The notes: generated by a model from the sequence alone, not told the origin. A DNA stretch of 64,000 nt from CAIUKX01 sp964580965 (GCA_964580965.1 CAZOLZ010000003.1:24875-88874), one strand, 5' to 3'. Shown: positions 32,631 to 42,104, numbered from the stretch's first letter. A program made the numbers and translations.

Positions 32631-32663
32631 AATTTGTTAATTTGAAAATTTGTTAATTTGAAA
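32631..32663. repeat. tandem repeat, period 16, at the 3' end of the cassette
   Basis: Two copies of AATTTGTTAATTTGAAA (32631-32647 and 32647-32663, sharing one base) at the end of the four-helix-bundle gene; its last codons (TFSN and stop) lie inside the repeat. Confidence 0.85.
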
Positions 32664-33021
32664 ATGTAGACGTACTTCGTTTAGATGAAGCTATAATTTT
32701 GTTTGAAATTTTAGAGATTACTGTTAAATCTTCTAAAAGTTTATCTTCAAAAGGATAATATTTTGATGCTTTACAAATTTCTAACCAATACGTCGTCTCA
32801 TCAATCTCTTTGGCTGCAATTTTAAATTTATGTATAAAATCTCCTTTCGATTCAGCATTTTGTGCCTCTCTAATGTTTGCACCAATTGAGGTTCCTGATT
32901 TGAGTAATTGCCGAGCAATGATATATTTATTTTCTTTTTCTAATAATTCACAGAAGTTTACAATTTGCAAAGCAAATTCAAAACTTAATTTAACAATTAT
33001 ATTTTCTGTGTCATTCCTCAT
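32653..33021 (-). CDS. four-helix-bundle protein (23S rRNA intervening-sequence protein family)
   Basis: A 122-residue all-helical protein. It has the family pattern FALQIVNFCELLEKENKYII, ARQLLKSGTSIGANIREAQ (the most conserved part), KGDFIHKFKIAAKEIDETTY and WLEICK. Relatives are encoded in intervening sequences of 23S rRNA genes and as lone genes in Bacteroidota, and are structurally close to Avd of diversity-generating retroelements. Here it lies between scoA and scoB, and identical 14-bp inverted repeats flank it. An in-frame TTG at 33027 exists, but ATG at 33021 is preferred. Function unknown; behaviour as a small mobile cassette is inferred. Confidence 0.85.
   Translation of the reverse strand: MRNDTENIIVKLSFEFALQIVNFCELLEKENKYIIARQLLKSGTSIGANIREAQNAESKGDFIHKFKIAAKEIDETTYWLEICKASKYYPFEDKLLEDLTVISKISNKIIASSKRSTSTFSN
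32654..32667. repeat. left arm of a 14-bp inverted repeat flanking the four-helix-bundle gene
   Basis: TAATTTGAAAATGT. Its exact reverse complement is at 33042-33055. The arm covers most of the stop codon of the four-helix-bundle gene. Confidence 0.8.
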
Positions 33022-33041
33022 TTTCAAATATTCAAATCAGC

Positions 33042-33055
33042 ACATTTTCAAATTA
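33042..33055. repeat. right arm of a 14-bp inverted repeat flanking the four-helix-bundle gene
   Basis: ACATTTTCAAATTA, reverse complement of 32654-32667. It includes the TAA stop of scoA (33053-33055). A shorter extra copy, ATTTTCAAATA, lies at 33020-33030 and runs into the start codon of the cassette gene. Confidence 0.8.
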
Positions 33056-33748
33056 TTTTTGTCTAACTGTTCGTTGTTCGATTCGTTTTTCGAATTTTTC
33101 TCCTTTGAAAATACGCTGAACAAAAATTCCTGGTGTATGAATTTCGTTTGGGTCTAATTCTCCTGCAGGAACTAATTCTTCAACTTCTGCAATTGTGATT
33201 TTACCTGCAGTTGCCATCATTGGGTTAAAGTTTCTAGCAGTTGCTTTATATACTAAATTCCCCTCGGTGTCTCCTTTCCAAGCTTTAACAATTGCGAAAT
33301 CAGCAGTTAATGCTGATTCTAAAATATGAGGTTTCCCATTAAACTCTCTTACTTCTTTTCCTTCAGCTACCTCTGTCCCGTAACCAGCGGGAGTGAAAAA
33401 CGCAGGGATACCAGCACCACCAGCTCTACATCTTTCAGCAAGTGATCCTTGAGGAATTAAATCAACTTCTAATTCTCCAGACAACATCTGACGTTCAAAT
33501 TCATCATTTTCTCCAACGTAAGAACTAATCATTTTTTTGATTTGTTTTTGTTGTAATAATAACCCAAGTCCAAAATCATCAACTCCTGCATTATTTGAAA
33601 TACATGTTAGTTCTTTTGTTCCCTTTTTAACTAATTGATTTATAGAATTTTCTGGAATTCCACAAAGCCCAAAACCACCTAACATAAGCGTCATTCCGTC
33701 TTCGATTCCTTTCAATGCTACTTCTACGTTATCTACTACTTTATTCAT
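33053..33748 (-). CDS. scoA: succinyl-CoA:3-oxoacid CoA-transferase, subunit A
   Basis: A 231-residue family I CoA-transferase alpha subunit. Visible: DGMTLMLGGFGLCGIPENSI at about 18-37, IPAFFTPAGYGTEVAEGKE, and YKATARNFNPMMATAGKITI. It ends with GIFVQRIFKGEKFEKRIEQR, the typical alpha-subunit close. It acts in ketone-body or acetoacetate metabolism with scoB. It begins 12 bases after the PBP1A stop on the same strand. The TAA stop lies in the right arm of the inverted repeat, so the insertion left the frame intact. Confidence 0.93.
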   Translation of the reverse strand: MNKVVDNVEVALKGIEDGMTLMLGGFGLCGIPENSINQLVKKGTKELTCISNNAGVDDFGLGLLLQQKQIKKMISSYVGENDEFERQMLSGELEVDLIPQGSLAERCRAGGAGIPAFFTPAGYGTEVAEGKEVREFNGKPHILESALTADFAIVKAWKGDTEGNLVYKATARNFNPMMATAGKITIAEVEELVPAGELDPNEIHTPGIFVQRIFKGEKFEKRIEQRTVRQK

Positions 33749-33760
33749 ATCTTTTTTATA

Positions 33761-36304
33761 TTAAAAATCAAAAATAGGTCCGTTTATTGGCTCTTTAGGA
33801 GCGTTCAAAGTATCTTTATCATCTTTTGGAAGATATTCTCCATCACAATAATAACCCGTATTAATCGTATAATTTATTGGTTCTTCAAATGATTCTGATG
33901 AGATTTCAATTTTAGGATCTTTGTATACTTTTTGCATGTAATAACCATATATTGGCAATGATGTTCGTGCTCCCTGTCCAAGTGTAGTAGACCTAAAATG
34001 AACACCTCTATCTTCAGCTCCAACCCATACTCCAGTAACTAATTCTGGTGTAATACCGATGAACCAACCATCCGAGTTGTTTTGAGTAGTACCTGTTTTG
34101 CCAGCTGTAGGTACAAGGATATTACCGTATGGCCTATTTAACCTTAATCCTATACCTGTCCCTCTTGTTACAACACCTTCCATCATTTTAACCATTGTGT
34201 AGGCTACTTCAGCACTTAGGACTTCTTTTGAGTAAGAATTGGCGTTGTAAATCACATTCCCATTTCTGTCTTCAATTCTTAAAATCGTAGTTGGCCTTAC
34301 ATAAACACCTTTATTAGCAAAAGTAGACTGTGCACCTACTAAATCTAATAAAGATAAATCCATTGACCCTAAACACATTGCTGGCACAATATCGTGTTTT
34401 GTTAACTTTATATCCATATTAGCTAGTAATTTAGCAATAGTTTGAGGCCCAGCTTTTCCTCCCATTTTTTGCATTACTCCTACTGTAATGTTATTTTTTG
34501 ATCCAGCTAACCCCCTTGCAGCAGAACATAAACCCCCTGTTAATTCACTTGAGGTTCTCGGACACCAACGTTTAACTAAATTGCCGTCATCATCTAAAAT
34601 ATCAACGCAATGTTCAACATCTGGAAATAAAGTACATGGTTCTACAACCCCCATTGATAAAGCAGCTGCGTAAACAAAAGGCTTCATCGTTGATCCAACT
34701 TGTCTTTTTCCTAAGTTAACATGATCATATGCAAAGTGGTCAATATTTGCACCACCTACCCAAGCTTTTACAAATCCGGTTTGAGGTTCAATAGAAATTA
34801 AGCCTGAATGTAAAAATGATTTGTAATAACGAATTGAATCATTTGGGGTCAAAATTGTGTCAACTTCTTTTACATAACCATCTTTTTTAGTTCCTTTCCA
34901 GGAAAATACTCTCATAGGAACAGGAGTATTGAAAGCTTTTAACATTTCTTCGTTACTTATCCCTGCAGCATTCATAGATTGGAATCTAGGACTATTTCTT
35001 CTCGCATTAGCCATAATGCGATTGATTTGAGTTTTCGTTAAAGTATTCGAAAATGGAAATGATTTTACACTTTTGTTATTATTATCAAATTGTTTCTGAA
35101 GTTTTTGTGCTAAATGTTTTGACATTGCATTTTCTGCATATTCTTGCATTTTAACATTGATGGTCGTATAAATCTTCAAACCATCACTATAAATATTCCA
35201 TCTTGTACCATCTTCTTTTTTGTACTTCAAACTTCCGTCTTCATTCTTTTCTGCAAATAAATGTTTCAATTGCTTCCTTAAAGCTTCCCTGAAATATGGT
35301 GCTTTCCCTCTTTTATGATCAACTGGTTGGTAAGAACACATTAATGGTAATTCAACTAAGGAATCGTATTCTTTTCTTGTTAAAATATATTTTAATGCTT
35401 CATTATTCGCATTACTATTTTTTAACCATTGAAATAAAACTTGATTCCTTCTTTTTAAAGCTCTTGAGCTATCTTGAGATCGTTTTTGTTTGATTTCAAA
35501 AAGTGTAATTTCTCTTTCGTCAACTTTCTTACGGTTAGCTAAATAAGACCTATAGTTCCTCACTTCATAAGTGTGTGGGTTGTAAAGTGTAGGGTTCTTA
35601 CACATTCCGACAAGCATTGCAGCTTCCTCTTTTTTAAGATCTTTTGGTTTTTTATTGAAATATACACGTGAAGCATTTTCAATACCTACTGCATTATATA
35701 AAAAATCAAATTGATTTAAGTACATCGTGATGATTTCTTCTTTCGTATATCTTCTTTCTAACCTAGTAGCTATGATATTTTCACGTGCCTTCTCATTGAT
35801 TCTTGTAAAAGCTCGACCAATTTTACCCCCCCCTATGGAAATCGACTCACCATTCGCTCTTGCAATGGATTCTCTCTCACGTTGCTGAAGTGTATATAGT
35901 AATTTAGCTAATTGTTGTGAAATCGTAGAAGCTCCACCAGCTCCACCAACATTTACTATCGCTCTTGTTAATGCTTTGAAATCTACCCCAGAATGTTCAA
36001 CAAAGCGTTCATCCTCTGTGGATATCAAGGCGTCAAAAACGTAAGGTGAAATATCATTATAAGTTGCGCTTGTTCTATTCACTTTCCAGTACCTTCCTAA
36101 TTCTGTATTTCCGTCATCTGAATATACAACAGAAGCTAATAACTCAGGTGGGTTGTCAAGTAGACCTACAGGAGGAAGCGATTCATCTGGTTGGAATAAT
36201 AGCAATCCACTTACTAGGATTAAAGGAAACAACCCAGCGGTCCAAAGCAGAAACGTTAAAAGTTTTGGACTGATTATTTTTTGCTGATTTTTATTTTTTC
36301 CCAT
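33761..36304 (-). CDS. mrcA: penicillin-binding protein 1A (bifunctional transglycosylase/transpeptidase)
   Basis: An 847-residue class A PBP. One N-terminal membrane helix (residues about 14-36) precedes the GT51 domain, whose catalytic Glu97 is in STEDERFVEHSGVD, with GGASTISQQLAKLL and RRYTKEEIITMYLNQ after it. The transpeptidase domain has the SxxK nucleophile in VGSTMKPFVYA, an SKNN motif and KTGTTQNNSDGWF. It polymerises and crosslinks peptidoglycan in the periplasm. It follows the mre-rodA cluster on the same strand after a 69-base gap that has a near-match -7 box (CAACTTTG). ScoA follows after 12 bases. Confidence 0.95.
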   Translation of the reverse strand: MGKNKNQQKIISPKLLTFLLWTAGLFPLILVSGLLLFQPDESLPPVGLLDNPPELLASVVYSDDGNTELGRYWKVNRTSATYNDISPYVFDALISTEDERFVEHSGVDFKALTRAIVNVGGAGGASTISQQLAKLLYTLQQRERESIARANGESISIGGGKIGRAFTRINEKARENIIATRLERRYTKEEIITMYLNQFDFLYNAVGIENASRVYFNKKPKDLKKEEAAMLVGMCKNPTLYNPHTYEVRNYRSYLANRKKVDEREITLFEIKQKRSQDSSRALKRRNQVLFQWLKNSNANNEALKYILTRKEYDSLVELPLMCSYQPVDHKRGKAPYFREALRKQLKHLFAEKNEDGSLKYKKEDGTRWNIYSDGLKIYTTINVKMQEYAENAMSKHLAQKLQKQFDNNNKSVKSFPFSNTLTKTQINRIMANARRNSPRFQSMNAAGISNEEMLKAFNTPVPMRVFSWKGTKKDGYVKEVDTILTPNDSIRYYKSFLHSGLISIEPQTGFVKAWVGGANIDHFAYDHVNLGKRQVGSTMKPFVYAAALSMGVVEPCTLFPDVEHCVDILDDDGNLVKRWCPRTSSELTGGLCSAARGLAGSKNNITVGVMQKMGGKAGPQTIAKLLANMDIKLTKHDIVPAMCLGSMDLSLLDLVGAQSTFANKGVYVRPTTILRIEDRNGNVIYNANSYSKEVLSAEVAYTMVKMMEGVVTRGTGIGLRLNRPYGNILVPTAGKTGTTQNNSDGWFIGITPELVTGVWVGAEDRGVHFRSTTLGQGARTSLPIYGYYMQKVYKDPKIEISSESFEEPINYTINTGYYCDGEYLPKDDKDTLNAPKEPINGPIFDF

Positions 36305-36373
36305 TATATTTCTAACAAAGTTGATGTAAAATTAAAAAAATCTATGATTTTAAACGATGAAAAGTATCGCTTA

Positions 36374-37771
36374 TTATTGAAGCATATAAGTTCGTTGACT
36401 ATCTAATTTCAATAAGATAAAAATAAACATTGAGAAAGCCATCATTGAGGAACCTCCATAACTAAAAAATGGAAGGGGAATTCCAATTACTGGTGCGAAT
36501 CCAATATCCATTCCTATATTTACAGCAAAATGATAAAATAAAATCATTGCAACTGTGTAGGCGTATACTCTTACGAATTTTGATCGTTGCCTTTCAGCTA
36601 TAATTATGATTCGGAACAGCATAACCATGTAAAGTATTATTAGGATGATTGTTCCCATAAAACCCCATTCTTCTGCAAAAGGACAAAAGATGAAATCTGT
36701 TTCGCTTTCAGGAACATGGTTACTTTCTACTGATGCAACGGTTGCTTTTTTATAACCTTTACCAAACATTCGACCTGATCCAACAGCAGCCATTGCTCTG
36801 TTTCGGTTATAATCCTGTCCATCGGGATCTTCTCTTAAACCTAAAAACAATTCAATGCGGTCTTTTTGGTGTTTGGCTAAACCTTGAAACAAGAAGTTTA
36901 CACTCGAAGAAATAATTAAACTTAATATAAAACCGATTGCAACAATCAACATGGCTTTTTTTCGATCTCTTTTCGAGGAAACATTTCGTAAAACAAGTAA
37001 AACAATCAATGAGAAAATGACTAACGAGATAAAAACACCAAAAAATCCAGGTATTTCTAAATCAGGAAACAAATCAAATGTAATCACGTTGTTACTTACT
37101 AATAACGTAACTAATGACAAAAATACTACAGCAAATAAAATGGGAATGAAGTGACTACCGACCCACGTTTGTTTAAATTTGATACCCGGAAGTAAATTCA
37201 CCACTTTTAAAAGTAAAGGATCGTAAGTAATACCTTCACGGTACATCACAAATAAAAAAGAAGTAAATACTATAAAAGTTCCAGCATCAGGTTGCAATAA
37301 AATTAATACCATTGGAATAATTATTATCACATTAGCAATCAGAACTGTTTGAATGTTTTGTTGTTTAATATTAACACTACTTATAAAGCGAGCAAGTAAT
37401 AATGATGTGCCAATCTTTGCAAATTCAGCTGGTTGTATCCCAAATGTACCTATTCCTAACCATGCTCTAGCACCATTTTTGGCCGGCATAAAAAGAACTA
37501 TTACTAAAAGAAGTAAAGTAAAGCCATAGATTGGAACAGCAAATTTTCGATAGATATCTGCATCAATAAGAAATACAAGCATACCAAGAAAGAGTGAAAC
37601 GAAAACCCAAACGACTTGTTTACCATATTTTTGAGAAAAATCAAACAAGTTTGGATGGTCGGGATCAAATGCTGTTGAATAAACTGTTGCAACTCCCATT
37701 ATCATTAACAGTAGATAAACGGAAAGGAGTAACCAATCAACATTACTTGTTATTTTATCGCCTCTTCTCAT
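36374..37771 (-). CDS. rodA: rod-shape SEDS glycosyltransferase RodA
   Basis: A 465-residue polytopic SEDS protein, the glycan polymerase of the elongation complex. Motifs: GARAWLGIGTFGIQPAEFAK (residues about 103-122), ESETDFIFCPFAEEWGF with the catalytic Asp region, and GIPLPFFSYGGSSMM near the end. It is about 90 residues longer than the E. coli protein because of an enlarged middle section with extra hydrophobic segments (about 195-290), which I believe is common in Bacteroidota. It overlaps mrdA by 4 bases, so the pair is coupled, as expected for the RodA-PBP2 complex. Confidence 0.95.
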   Translation of the reverse strand: MRRGDKITSNVDWLLLSVYLLLMIMGVATVYSTAFDPDHPNLFDFSQKYGKQVVWVFVSLFLGMLVFLIDADIYRKFAVPIYGFTLLLLVIVLFMPAKNGARAWLGIGTFGIQPAEFAKIGTSLLLARFISSVNIKQQNIQTVLIANVIIIIPMVLILLQPDAGTFIVFTSFLFVMYREGITYDPLLLKVVNLLPGIKFKQTWVGSHFIPILFAVVFLSLVTLLVSNNVITFDLFPDLEIPGFFGVFISLVIFSLIVLLVLRNVSSKRDRKKAMLIVAIGFILSLIISSSVNFLFQGLAKHQKDRIELFLGLREDPDGQDYNRNRAMAAVGSGRMFGKGYKKATVASVESNHVPESETDFIFCPFAEEWGFMGTIILIILYMVMLFRIIIIAERQRSKFVRVYAYTVAMILFYHFAVNIGMDIGFAPVIGIPLPFFSYGGSSMMAFSMFIFILLKLDSQRTYMLQ

Positions 37772-39621
37772 TCGTACAATTTCACTTCTAAGATTCTTTT
37801 TTCTTTTCTCTTTTCTGTAATTTCTCTTTTCAAGTATTTTTCAATCATTAAACTAGCAATAGGAGCTGCCCATGTTCCTCCAAATCCTGCGTTTTCAATA
37901 AATACTGAAATAGCAATTTTAGGCTCTTTCATCGGAGCAAAAGCCAGAAATACTGAATGATCTTTATGCGGTTTATTTTCAACAGTACCTGTTTTACCAC
38001 AAACTACAATGTCTTTTAACCTTGCTCTTCCTGCTGTCCCTCCTTCTTCATGAACCACTTTGTACATACCTTCATGGATTACATCAAAATGTTTAGGATC
38101 AATTTTCGTTATGTGTTTTAACTTAAATTCTTCTAATGTTCCATTCTTACCGATTGACTTCACAAAATGTGGCGTATAAAACCAACCTTTATTTGCAATC
38201 ATTGCTCCAACATTTGCCATTTGAAGCGGAGTTAATTGAACTTCACCCTGACCGATAGATATTGAACGAATTGTTGAAAAAGCCCATCGATGATGACCAT
38301 ACCATTTGTCATAATAAGATGAATTTGGTATTAAACCTGGTGATAAGCCATTGATATCTGTTTTAAAACGAAAACCTAAACCAAAGCCTTTCATATATTC
38401 ATACCAAAGATCTAACCCAATTTCAGAATCTTCAAAGATGTTTTTACTTTTTCCTTGTTGGATAATTCTTTTAGTTAATGCATAATAATATGGGTTACAA
38501 GATGTTTTTATAGCATCTGGTAAATTTTGGGCACTTGGATGATTATGGCATCCAACGACGGCCTTATTGCAGGGGAATCCCGTGTTTGGTTTAACAACAC
38601 CTTCTTGTAAAGCAATTAATGATTGTAATAATTTAAAAATTGAACCTGGAGGATATTGAGAAGCCAACGGTCTTGGGTAAAGCGGTTTATCCTTTTCCCT
38701 TAATAGTTTTGGATAATTCCTTGAAATATTTCTTTTACCTACTAATAAATTAGGGTCAAAAGATGGTGATGAAACTAAAGCTAAGATCTCACCTGATGAT
38801 GGTTCAATAGCAACGATACAACCTCTTTTACCTTTCAACAACTTTTCTCCGTATGCTTGTAAATCAATGTCTAAACCCAACAATAGTTTTGGACCTTGTT
38901 GAGCCAAAGTATCGTATTTACCATTCATATATGGTTTAATATCGTTATTCATTGCAGAAGTAACAATATATCGAATTCCTTTTGTGCCTCTTAATTCTTT
39001 TTCGTAGTAGCGCTCAATTCCTGATCTGCCGATATTATCACCTGCTTTATAAAAGGCATCTTTTTCAATTTCTTCACGGTAAACTTCTGATAAATAGCCA
39101 AATATGTTAGCTCCATGCGGATAAGTATAACTTCTCATACTAGTAATTTCTTCAAAAAACCCCGGAAAATCTTCTAATCGTGCAGCAATATTCGCAATTT
39201 CGTCCAGCGTCATTTCTTTTATGAAAGGGTAAGCTCGACTTTTACGATAATTTAAAGTTGTTTTACCTGTATGAGGGTTATAATATTTTCCTTCTCCTTT
39301 TACAATTTCCTTGAAACGCTTTTTTACATCTTCTTTCGACCAACCGATTAACTCAGCAAACGCAATCGTATCAAAATCTTTCATATCAGCTTCTCGCATC
39401 ATCAGATTGTAATATGTGCGATTGGATACTATTTTTTTATTATTGCGATCGTAAACTGCGCCACGAGGTGGATTAATTTCTTTTCTTTTTTCAGCAATTT
39501 GCTGTGCTCTCAATGCCCAACTATCATCGATTACTTGCATGTAAAATAATCGAATGGCATAGATAAAACCTACAACAAAAATGAAGGTAAAAATTACATA
39601 TCTGCGCGCATCAAAATTCAT
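37768..39621 (-). CDS. mrdA: penicillin-binding protein 2 (elongasome transpeptidase)
   Basis: A 617-residue class B PBP with one N-terminal membrane helix (RRYVIFTFIFVVGFIYAIRL). The pedestal domain contains PPRGAVYDRNNKKIVSN; the transpeptidase domain has SxxK in YPPGSIFKLLQSL, an SxN-type segment and KTGTVENKPHKDH. It crosslinks peptidoglycan made by RodA during cell elongation. It overlaps mreD and rodA by 4 bases at either end, so the order mreC-mreD-mrdA-rodA is one tight operon. Confidence 0.95.
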   Translation of the reverse strand: MNFDARRYVIFTFIFVVGFIYAIRLFYMQVIDDSWALRAQQIAEKRKEINPPRGAVYDRNNKKIVSNRTYYNLMMREADMKDFDTIAFAELIGWSKEDVKKRFKEIVKGEGKYYNPHTGKTTLNYRKSRAYPFIKEMTLDEIANIAARLEDFPGFFEEITSMRSYTYPHGANIFGYLSEVYREEIEKDAFYKAGDNIGRSGIERYYEKELRGTKGIRYIVTSAMNNDIKPYMNGKYDTLAQQGPKLLLGLDIDLQAYGEKLLKGKRGCIVAIEPSSGEILALVSSPSFDPNLLVGKRNISRNYPKLLREKDKPLYPRPLASQYPPGSIFKLLQSLIALQEGVVKPNTGFPCNKAVVGCHNHPSAQNLPDAIKTSCNPYYYALTKRIIQQGKSKNIFEDSEIGLDLWYEYMKGFGLGFRFKTDINGLSPGLIPNSSYYDKWYGHHRWAFSTIRSISIGQGEVQLTPLQMANVGAMIANKGWFYTPHFVKSIGKNGTLEEFKLKHITKIDPKHFDVIHEGMYKVVHEEGGTAGRARLKDIVVCGKTGTVENKPHKDHSVFLAFAPMKEPKIAISVFIENAGFGGTWAAPIASLMIEKYLKREITEKRKEKRILEVKLYE

Positions 39622-40133
39622 CGTTCTTTTGGCTTAGAAACAAAAATGATTTGAAGAAGAATAGACAATAAGAATGATAAAGGAACACTTAATATTGTCT
39701 TTTGAAGTACAAAGAAAAACTCTCTGATATTAAATATCTCTAAAATAAAAAACCATAAATGGTGTATTATTAAAAGAATGCCAAAAACTGATATAAACCA
39801 TCGTTGTCCCATTTCAAAAATAGAAGCTTCTTTCAACGGGTCGTAACCATCTCGTGAAGAAAAAAGGTTAAAAATAATGGGACGAAAATATGCTACTACA
39901 AGTAGGGAGGAAGTGTGTAAACCAAAGGTGTTTGAAATCGAATCAATACTAATTCCCATGATAAATGCAAGTAGTAATAAAACAGGAACAGAAGTTTCAA
40001 AAGGTAATAGCAAAATAAATAATGGATACGCCATAATTTGAATTCCAAAACCAACTTCTAATTGGTTAAAAACCAGTGCTTGTATTAAAACAAATAGTAC
40101 AAAACGAATGATATGTGTAACAAAATTATTCAT
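39618..40133 (-). CDS. mreD: rod-shape-determining protein MreD
   Basis: A 171-residue protein with five to six hydrophobic helices and little else, fitting MreD. Recognisable parts are VLFVLIQALVFNQLEVGFGI at the start and FIMGISIDSISNTFGLHTSS in the middle, where Bacteroidota MreD often has GxxxDxxSxTxGLH. It links MreC and the cytoplasmic MreB scaffold to the synthases. Overlaps mrdA by 4 bases and follows mreC by 7. Confidence 0.88.
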   Translation of the reverse strand: MNNFVTHIIRFVLFVLIQALVFNQLEVGFGIQIMAYPLFILLLPFETSVPVLLLLAFIMGISIDSISNTFGLHTSSLLVVAYFRPIIFNLFSSRDGYDPLKEASIFEMGQRWFISVFGILLIIHHLWFFILEIFNIREFFFVLQKTILSVPLSFLLSILLQIIFVSKPKER

Positions 40134-40140
40134 CTTTGAT

Positions 40141-40971
40141 TTATTCTCCTGGAATTGTTTCTTCTAATTTATCTTGTTCTTCTTTCAAAAGATTTTTAAT
40201 TACATAAGCATTTTGAACTTTTCTGTAATCTTCAGAAAAACGAATAGTAATATCCCACAATGGTTTACCTTCAATTTGCTTATATGAACTAACATATCCA
40301 ACCAACATTCCTTTTGGAAAAATTGTTGATCCTCCTCTTGTAATAACTTTCATCCCTTTTTTTACTTTCATATCGTTTGAGATACCACTTATTGTTCCCA
40401 TACGAGCATCCCTTCCTTTCCATTTTAATAAACCGAAAGCACCTGAGGATTTCAAAATTACGTCGATATTAATATTTTCTGTCAATACTGATTTTACAAC
40501 AGCATAATGTTTACTAGTCGTATGAATAACACCAACAATACCTGCTCCTGAAAACACACCCATTCCTCTTTTTATACCCTGTAAACTTCCAATATTTAAA
40601 GTAAAGAAATTATTTCGCTTGTTGGTAGTAGCGTTGATGACTTGACAAGGAATATACTCGTATTGATGATGATAAGTAGTATCATTGATTTTAACTGTTT
40701 TATCATCAACCTTAATGAAGCTTTGGACATTTTCATTCCTTAACCTTATATTTTCATCTTGAAGATTTTTGTTGTTTTCGCCTAAGTTCCAATATCTGGT
40801 GATACTATTTTCAATTTCTAATAATTTACCCGTAACCATTGAAGCGCTAGTGAGGTATTGAAAACGTGGGAAGTTAAGGTAAGTGAAGTACGTAGACAAT
40901 GCAAAAATTTGGAGCAAAACGAACAGAAGGAAAATTCTAAAACGTCTAAAAAAAGCTATTAAATTATGCAT
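40141..40971 (-). CDS. mreC: rod-shape-determining protein MreC
   Basis: A 276-residue single-pass membrane protein: helix at about 13-32, a coiled coil of about 40 residues (NLQDENIRLRNENVQSF), then the two beta barrels of MreC with NFFTLNIGSLQGIKRGMGVF, GAGIVGVIHTTSKHYAVVKS and VITRGGSTIFPKGMLVGYV. It spans inner membrane and periplasm and activates PBP2-RodA. A strong terminator hairpin lies between mreB and this gene, so it is probably made at lower level than MreB. Confidence 0.93.
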   Translation of the reverse strand: MHNLIAFFRRFRIFLLFVLLQIFALSTYFTYLNFPRFQYLTSASMVTGKLLEIENSITRYWNLGENNKNLQDENIRLRNENVQSFIKVDDKTVKINDTTYHHQYEYIPCQVINATTNKRNNFFTLNIGSLQGIKRGMGVFSGAGIVGVIHTTSKHYAVVKSVLTENINIDVILKSSGAFGLLKWKGRDARMGTISGISNDMKVKKGMKVITRGGSTIFPKGMLVGYVSSYKQIEGKPLWDITIRFSEDYRKVQNAYVIKNLLKEEQDKLEETIPGE

Positions 40972-40982
40972 TTCATTTATTA

Positions 40983-41012
40983 AAAAATGTCCTGATAATT
41001 ACTTATCAGGAC
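40983..41012 (-). terminator. intrinsic terminator/attenuator between mreB and mreC
   Basis: GTCCTGATAA (40989-40998), loop TTAC, TTATCAGGAC (41003-41012): a perfect 10-base stem. On the minus strand it is followed by ATTTTTTA. It lies 22 bases after the mreB stop and before the mreC ATG at 40971. Confidence 0.85.
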
Positions 41013-41034
41013 GAATTATAATTTTGAATAAAAA

Positions 41035-42060
41035 TTAATCTCTAATCAAGAATTGATAGCGATCAATATTCTTAAGTGCAATACTTGTTCCTCTTGCAAC
41101 AGCTCTAAGTGGATCCTCAGCAATATGAACTGGTAATTTAGTTTTAGCAGAAATACGTGCATCTAAACCTCTCAACATAGATCCCCCTCCTGCTAAATAG
41201 ATACCTGTCTTGTATATATCTGCTGATAATTCAGGTGGTGTCATTTCTAAAGCACTATGGATAGCCTCTTCAATTTTACATATCGTTTTGTCTAGAGCGT
41301 ATGCAATTTCAGAGTATGTTACAATAATTTCTTTAGGAATACCAGTCATTAAGTCACGTCCATGTACAGCCATGTCTTCTGGTGGACTGTCTAGTTCAGG
41401 AACAGCTGACCCAACTTGAATTTTGATTTGTTCAGCAGTTCTTTCACCAACTAAGATATTATGTTGACGACGCATATATTCTTCAATATCAGAAGTAAAA
41501 TCATCACCAGCAATACGGATAGATTTATCACAAACAATACCACCTAATGCGATAACAGCAATCTCTGATGTTCCACCACCTATATCAATAATCATGTTAC
41601 CCATTGGTTCTTCAACGTCGATACCGATACCTAATGCAGCAGCCATTGGTTCATGAATCAAATAAACTTCTTTTGCCCCAGCATGTTCAGCTGAATCTCT
41701 TACAGCGCGTTTCTCAACCTCAGTAATTCCTGAAGGGATACAAATTACCATTCTTAAAGCAGGGTTGAAAATTCGTTTCCCAGGACTAATCATTCTAATC
41801 ATCCCACGAATCATTTGCTCAGCACACTGGAAATCAGCAATTACACCGTCTCTTAATGGCCTAACTGTTTCGATTAACTTGTGTGTTTTTCCATGCATTT
41901 GTTGCGCTTTTTTTCCAATCGCAACAATTTTCCCTGTTTGAATGTCACGCGCTACAATTGATGGCTCATCAACAACAACCTTATCATTCATTATGATAAG
42001 CGTGTTAGCTGTTCCTAAGTCAATTGCAATTTCTTGCGTTAAAAAGCTAAATAATCCCAT
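41035..42060 (-). CDS. mreB: rod-shape-determining actin homolog MreB
   Basis: A 341-residue actin-family ATPase of normal length. Motifs: IAIDLGTANTLI (phosphate 1, about 10-21), GMIRMISPGKRI (fragment), MIDIGGGTSEIAVIALGGIV (shortened; phosphate 2) and the adenosine motif IYLAGGGSMLRGLD. It begins with a short amphipathic membrane-binding stretch (MGLFSFLTQEI). It forms the cytoplasmic filament that guides the elongasome. First gene of the cluster, 88 bases downstream of purH, with a terminator after it. Confidence 0.98.
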   Translation of the reverse strand: MGLFSFLTQEIAIDLGTANTLIIMNDKVVVDEPSIVARDIQTGKIVAIGKKAQQMHGKTHKLIETVRPLRDGVIADFQCAEQMIRGMIRMISPGKRIFNPALRMVICIPSGITEVEKRAVRDSAEHAGAKEVYLIHEPMAAALGIGIDVEEPMGNMIIDIGGGTSEIAVIALGGIVCDKSIRIAGDDFTSDIEEYMRRQHNILVGERTAEQIKIQVGSAVPELDSPPEDMAVHGRDLMTGIPKEIIVTYSEIAYALDKTICKIEEAIHSALEMTPPELSADIYKTGIYLAGGGSMLRGLDARISAKTKLPVHIAEDPLRAVARGTSIALKNIDRYQFLIRD

Positions 42061-42104
42061 ATCTTATTGCTATAAAAAGCTATTGTTCTGATCTAATATA
42101 ACGT

